44,423 nt of DNA from Candidatus Eiseniibacteriota bacterium (lineage in GTDB: Bacteria > Arandabacterota > Arandabacteria > JAGLYR01), in NCBI GenBank assembly GCA_023132135.1, contig JAGLYR010000017.1, forward strand, positions 1 to 44,423, given 5' to 3'. Within the stretch, counting starts at the first letter, position 1. Each line of letters starts with the position of its first letter. The position numbers and the translations under genes were made by a program. Of this stretch, positions 41,122 to 44,423 are shown in pieces. The notes under the pieces were generated by a model, which was not told the DNA's origin, did not search any database, and saw only the letters and a list, made by a program, of their open reading frames with translations.

Positions 41122-42204
41122 GTGTCGGACAAAGGTGAAAAGACAGAGCAACCCACCGGACGGCGCCGAACGGAGGCCCGCCGCAAGGGTGATCTGATCA
41201 AGAGTACCGAGCTGAAGTCGGCCATCATGGTCCTGGTCGGTGTTGCGACTCTCAAGTTTGCCGGCCCGTGGATGAAACGGATGATGATGGAGCGGTTCCA
41301 GGGCAGCTTCGCGGGGATTGCGGAAACGGAGGTCACCGGGGCATCGATGTCGGCTATCCTGGCCTCATGGGGGTCGTGGATGGGAGAACTCCTGATACCC
41401 ATTCTCGCGGTTCTCTTCTTCGGCGGAATTCTGGTGGGAGCCCTTGTGCAGGGAGGTTTTGTGTTCACGACGCAGCCCCTGGCCCTGAATCTGTCGCGTC
41501 TCAACCCCGTCACGGGAGCGAAAAACCTGATTTCGGGGCAGACGTTCTTCCGGCTGTTCCGGGACACGGTCAAGGTTGTCCTGATCGGCTATGTGTGCTA
41601 CCAGGCGGTGAGGGATGCCATGGCCATGCTGCTGGAGCTCACGGATGTCCATCTGGCCCAGACCATGAGTAGTGTGAGCGACCTTGTGATATCCCTGGCG
41701 CTGAGGGCGGGATTCGTGCTGCTGATCCTGGGGATCATCGACTACGTTTTCATGCGGCGCAAGTACTTCAAGGACCTCAAGATGACCAAGCGCGAGGTCA
41801 AGGATGAGTTCAAGCAAATGGAGGGTGATCCCCTGGTGAAGGGGAAGATCCGGGGCCTGCAGAGGGACCTGGCGCGACGGAGAATGATGCAGGCGGTGCC
41901 TAACGCCGACGTCGTCCTGACCAACCCGACCCGCGTGGCCGTCGCGCTCAAGTACGATCCGGAAGCCATGGGCGCGCCCACCGTTGTGGCGAAAGGCCAA
42001 CGTCTCGTCGCGGAGAAGATCAAGGCCATTGCCCGGCAGTTCGACGTGCCTGTGGTCGAGGACAAATTCCTGGCCCGGTCCCTGTTCAATCTCGCTGAAG
42101 TCGGAGAGCAAATCCCCGAGGAACTCTACCGCGCCGTGGCTGCGGTCCTGAGCTACGTCTACCGGCTCAAGGGCAAGCTCTCGCCACTGGGGCAAAAGGC
42201 ATGA
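41122..42204 (+). CDS. flhB: Flagellar biosynthetic protein FlhB with NPTR site
   Basis: This 360-residue export-switch protein has the start EKTEQPTGRRRTEARRKGDL, four membrane segments and a cytoplasmic C-domain. The family cuts itself at an invariant NPTH sequence, which triggers the change from rod/hook to filament export. Here the site reads NPTR (268-271), with Arg codon CGC at 41932-41934. The Asn-Pro-Thr needed for Asn cyclisation is kept, and the flanks (VVLTNPTRVAVALKY) are otherwise standard. The GTG start follows a modest site. Confidence 0.94.
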   Translation: MSDKGEKTEQPTGRRRTEARRKGDLIKSTELKSAIMVLVGVATLKFAGPWMKRMMMERFQGSFAGIAETEVTGASMSAILASWGSWMGELLIPILAVLFFGGILVGALVQGGFVFTTQPLALNLSRLNPVTGAKNLISGQTFFRLFRDTVKVVLIGYVCYQAVRDAMAMLLELTDVHLAQTMSSVSDLVISLALRAGFVLLILGIIDYVFMRRKYFKDLKMTKREVKDEFKQMEGDPLVKGKIRGLQRDLARRRMMQAVPNADVVLTNPTRVAVALKYDPEAMGAPTVVAKGQRLVAEKIKAIARQFDVPVVEDKFLARSLFNLAEVGEQIPEELYRAVAAVLSYVYRLKGKLSPLGQKA

Positions 42205-42224
42205 CCTGAGGAGGGAACACACGG

Positions 42225-44333
42225 GTGACTGAACCAGTTGCAGAGAAGAGATCCTTCCTGAATATCGCGGACCATCCCGACGTGGCGCTGGCGGTAGGGG
42301 TGATCGGGATCCTGGGAGTCATGATTGTTCCCCTGCCCACCGCTATCCTGGATCTTCTCCTGGCCGTCAACATCAGTTTCTCGCTGGTCGTGCTTGTGAA
42401 CGCCCTCTACGTCACCGCGCCGCTGGAGCTGTCCGTCTTCCCCAGCCTGATGCTGGTTGTGACCCTGTTCCGGCTTTCCCTCAACGTGGCGTCGACACGG
42501 CTCATCCTTGGCCAGGGCTACGCGGGGGAGATGATAGGTGCTTTCGGCAGCTTTGTCGTGAAGGACAACTACATTGTGGGGTTCGTGATCTTCCTGATTC
42601 TGGTGGCAATCCAGTACCTGGTGGTTGTCCGTGGTACAGAGAGGAACGCGGAGGTGGGAGCCCGGTTCACGTTGGATGCCATGCCGGGAAAGCAGATGAG
42701 TATCGACGCCGACCTGAACGCCGGGCTGATCAATGAGGAAGAAGCCCTGCGCCGCAGGAAGGATCTCTCACGAGAGGCCAACTTCTATGGGGCGATGGAC
42801 GGCGCGGCCAAGTTCGTCCGGGGCGACGCCATTGCCGGAATTGTAATCACACTTGTGAATATTGTTGCGGGTTTCGGCGTGGGCATGCTCCAGATGGGTA
42901 TGGGCGCGGGTGAATCCCTGCGGACCTACACGCGCCTGACGATAGGGGATGGACTGGTGAGCCAGATTCCGGCCCTGATCATCTCCACGGCCGCGGGCAT
43001 TGTCGTGAGCCGTTCCAGCGCCGCCTCCAGCTTGGGGAAGGACCTGGGAACGGAACTCTTCTCCAAGCACAAACCGCTGCTGGTTGTGTCCGGGACCCTG
43101 GTAGCCCTGGCGCTGATTCCAGGAATCCCCACCCTGCCGCTCATGATTATGGCTGGCGGGATTCTGCTGGTGGCTCGGGCAAGCCTGACCCGGCACAGGA
43201 AACAGGAAGAGACTCCCGCGCCTGCGCCTCCGGCCAGGCGTGACGAGGGGCCGGAGGAATACCTGAAGCTGGACCGGCTTGAAGTGGCTATCGGCTACGG
43301 GCTGATTCCTCTGATAGACCAGGAAGGCGGGAGTGATTTCCTGGACCGTGTCCTGGCCATGCGGCGGCAGCTGGCGGGGGATCTGGGCATCATCGTCCCC
43401 CGCATCCGGGTTCGGGACGACATTCGCCTGAAACCGGACCACTACCAGATCCGGATCAAGGGCAGCAGGGTGGCCACTGGAGCCATCGCGATGGGTCATC
43501 ATCTGGCCATCGGAGCGGAGAATCTTCTGGATCAGATTGATGGGGTGGAGACGAAAGAGCCGGCCTTCGGTCTTCGGGCAAAATGGATCACGGGATCTGC
43601 GAAATCGCGTGCGGAGGATCTGGGCCTCACCGTGGTCGGGGCCAGTGTGGTTCTCGCCACGCATCTGACGGAGGTCGTTAGATCCCACGCGTGGGAAATC
43701 GTCACACGCCAGGATGTCCAGTTCCTCATGGATGAACTGAAGAAGGACGCTCCCGCGGTTGTGGAGGATGTCGTTCCCCAGGTCATAAGCCTGGGCACCG
43801 TCCACCGGGTGCTGCAGAATCTGTTGAAGGAGAGGGTGGGCATTCGGGATCTGTCGACCATCCTGGAGATCCTGGGTGACTTTGGTCCCCAGGTCAAGGA
43901 AGTCGATGTCCTGACGGAGTACGTGCGCGCGGGACTGAGCCGGGCAATCAGCAGCAGCGCGGTGGGTCCCGAGCGGAAGCTTCACGTGGTTTCGCTGGAT
44001 CCGGCAGTTGAACACATGATCTCGCAGGCAGCGCGCGAAGGGGGACAGGGGCTGGGGACCGCGCTGCCTCCAGCCGAATCGCAACTGTTGCTCAAGAAAC
44101 TGGAAGGAATGGTCAAATCCATCCTGGATCGCCAGCAACGCCCAGCGATCCTCTGCGCTCCCCAGGTTCGGCTGGCGATCAGGCGCATGACGGAAGCGAC
44201 CTTCCCGACGCTGCCCGTACTTTCCTATCATGAAATCGCTCCGGATGTCGATGTGTATTCCGTCGGAATACTGGCCGTCGAAGACGAGCTCGAGGGTGTA
44301 CCTATGGACGAGATCGTCCCGGCGATGACCTAG
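42225..44333 (+). CDS. flhA: Flagellar biosynthesis protein FlhA
   Basis: This 702-residue export-gate protein has about eight N-terminal membrane segments, the FHIPEP-type block RFTLDAMPGKQMSIDADLNA, and a cytoplasmic ring domain (about 335-702) with RVRDDIRLKPDHYQIRIKG and HRVLQNLLKERVGIRDLSTI. It has full length and no broken motif. The GTG start follows GAGGAGGG at about 8 nt. In related operons flhF, a CheY-like protein and a sigma-28 gene often follow, but the window ends 90 nt later. Confidence 0.97.
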   Translation: MTEPVAEKRSFLNIADHPDVALAVGVIGILGVMIVPLPTAILDLLLAVNISFSLVVLVNALYVTAPLELSVFPSLMLVVTLFRLSLNVASTRLILGQGYAGEMIGAFGSFVVKDNYIVGFVIFLILVAIQYLVVVRGTERNAEVGARFTLDAMPGKQMSIDADLNAGLINEEEALRRRKDLSREANFYGAMDGAAKFVRGDAIAGIVITLVNIVAGFGVGMLQMGMGAGESLRTYTRLTIGDGLVSQIPALIISTAAGIVVSRSSAASSLGKDLGTELFSKHKPLLVVSGTLVALALIPGIPTLPLMIMAGGILLVARASLTRHRKQEETPAPAPPARRDEGPEEYLKLDRLEVAIGYGLIPLIDQEGGSDFLDRVLAMRRQLAGDLGIIVPRIRVRDDIRLKPDHYQIRIKGSRVATGAIAMGHHLAIGAENLLDQIDGVETKEPAFGLRAKWITGSAKSRAEDLGLTVVGASVVLATHLTEVVRSHAWEIVTRQDVQFLMDELKKDAPAVVEDVVPQVISLGTVHRVLQNLLKERVGIRDLSTILEILGDFGPQVKEVDVLTEYVRAGLSRAISSSAVGPERKLHVVSLDPAVEHMISQAAREGGQGLGTALPPAESQLLLKKLEGMVKSILDRQQRPAILCAPQVRLAIRRMTEATFPTLPVLSYHEIAPDVDVYSVGILAVEDELEGVPMDEIVPAMT

Positions 44334-44423
44334 CCTGGATTATGTGCAAATGGGTGTGCCCGCGATGTGCTGGTGCGTTGTTGGAGAGGAGAATAGACAA
44401 TAGACAATAGACCGCAATAGAGA
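44334..44423. other. Sequence after flhA with short tandem repeat
   Basis: No gene start is visible before the window ends. Near the end AATAGACAATAGACAATAGACC is a short tandem of a 7-nt unit (ATAGACA). There is no terminator-like hairpin, so transcription probably continues. Confidence 0.4.

Noticed and set aside
42768-44231. A 487-codon minus-strand frame opposite flhA
   Set aside because: It is an antisense shadow of a conserved gene, with low-complexity Gln/His/Arg-rich translation.
44390-44412. Tandem 7-nt ATAGACA units as an array or attachment site
   Set aside because: There are only about three units at the window edge, so a simple-sequence stretch is the better reading.
1-44423. 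CRISPR arrays, tRNA or rRNA genes
   Set aside because: No regularly spaced repeat array, cloverleaf or rRNA-like segment was seen. The repeats present are dispersed, not arrayed.

Overview
The window looks like a chromosomal segment of a high-GC, Gram-negative-type, flagellated bacterium, probably from a poorly sampled lineage. The flagellar gene order (flgB-flgC-fliE-fliF-fliG-fliH-fliI-fliJ-motE-fliK-flgD-small operon protein-flgE-fliL-fliM-fliN-fliO-fliP-fliQ-fliR-flhB-flhA) and control by a sigma-54 activator fit several deep-branching phyla. No ribosomal RNA or marker gene is present, so the phylum is left open.

Region 1 (about 1-13.1 kb) is an accessory, defence-type island cut into modules by short dispersed repeats. 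It holds: an unknown protein (358-1497); a minus-strand gene string running from a type IIG restriction-modification enzyme (4182-7550) through a Vsr-like nuclease with a zinc ribbon (3619-4233) into a compact graspetide (ATP-grasp RiPP) locus with two tandem precursor peptides (3412-3576 and 3219-3419), an ATP-grasp ligase (2219-3229) and a three-helix membrane protein (1601-2206); a membrane protein / proline-rich microprotein / TIR-like protein module (8212-9826); a SocA/DUF4065-like gene whose end is supplied by a repeat; an MNT nucleotidyltransferase-HEPN pair with a clear promoter/operator; and an orphan AbiEi-type antitoxin. One repeat family (five copies) keeps a conserved coding tail in the same phase relative to its stop codon, so it looks like 3' debris of a lost mobile-element gene.

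Region 2 (about 13.0-21.6 kb) looks like a surface-modification cluster. It has a TPR/zinc-ribbon/methyltransferase protein with a near-consensus sigma-54 promoter, a 1056-residue fusion of a family-2 glycosyltransferase with a B12-binding radical SAM enzyme and two beta-sandwich-like modules, a second B12-type radical SAM protein, and decayed sugar-nucleotidyltransferase remnants. The last 256 bp of the fusion gene are duplicated at 12757-13012, directly against a copy of the island repeat, so the island boundary appears to have removed most of a paralogue.

Region 3 (21.9-44.3 kb) is one long co-directional flagellar cluster. A PAS histidine kinase and an NtrC-type response regulator precede a sigma-54 promoter (24731-24746) and then the basal body, export, motor-switch, hook and rod genes through flhA. 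Three residue-level oddities stand out: the kinase H-box has Ser in place of the phospho-acceptor His, FlhB has NPTR instead of NPTH at its autocleavage site, and FliM lacks the N-terminal CheY-binding peptide.

The most novel item is the graspetide locus. Its first precursor is only 54 residues long. Both precursors share a PFLxR(Y/F) leader motif, a late-leader SGD and a core with ETK and ETTDD elements, and each downstream start codon lies inside the acidic core codons of the peptide before it.
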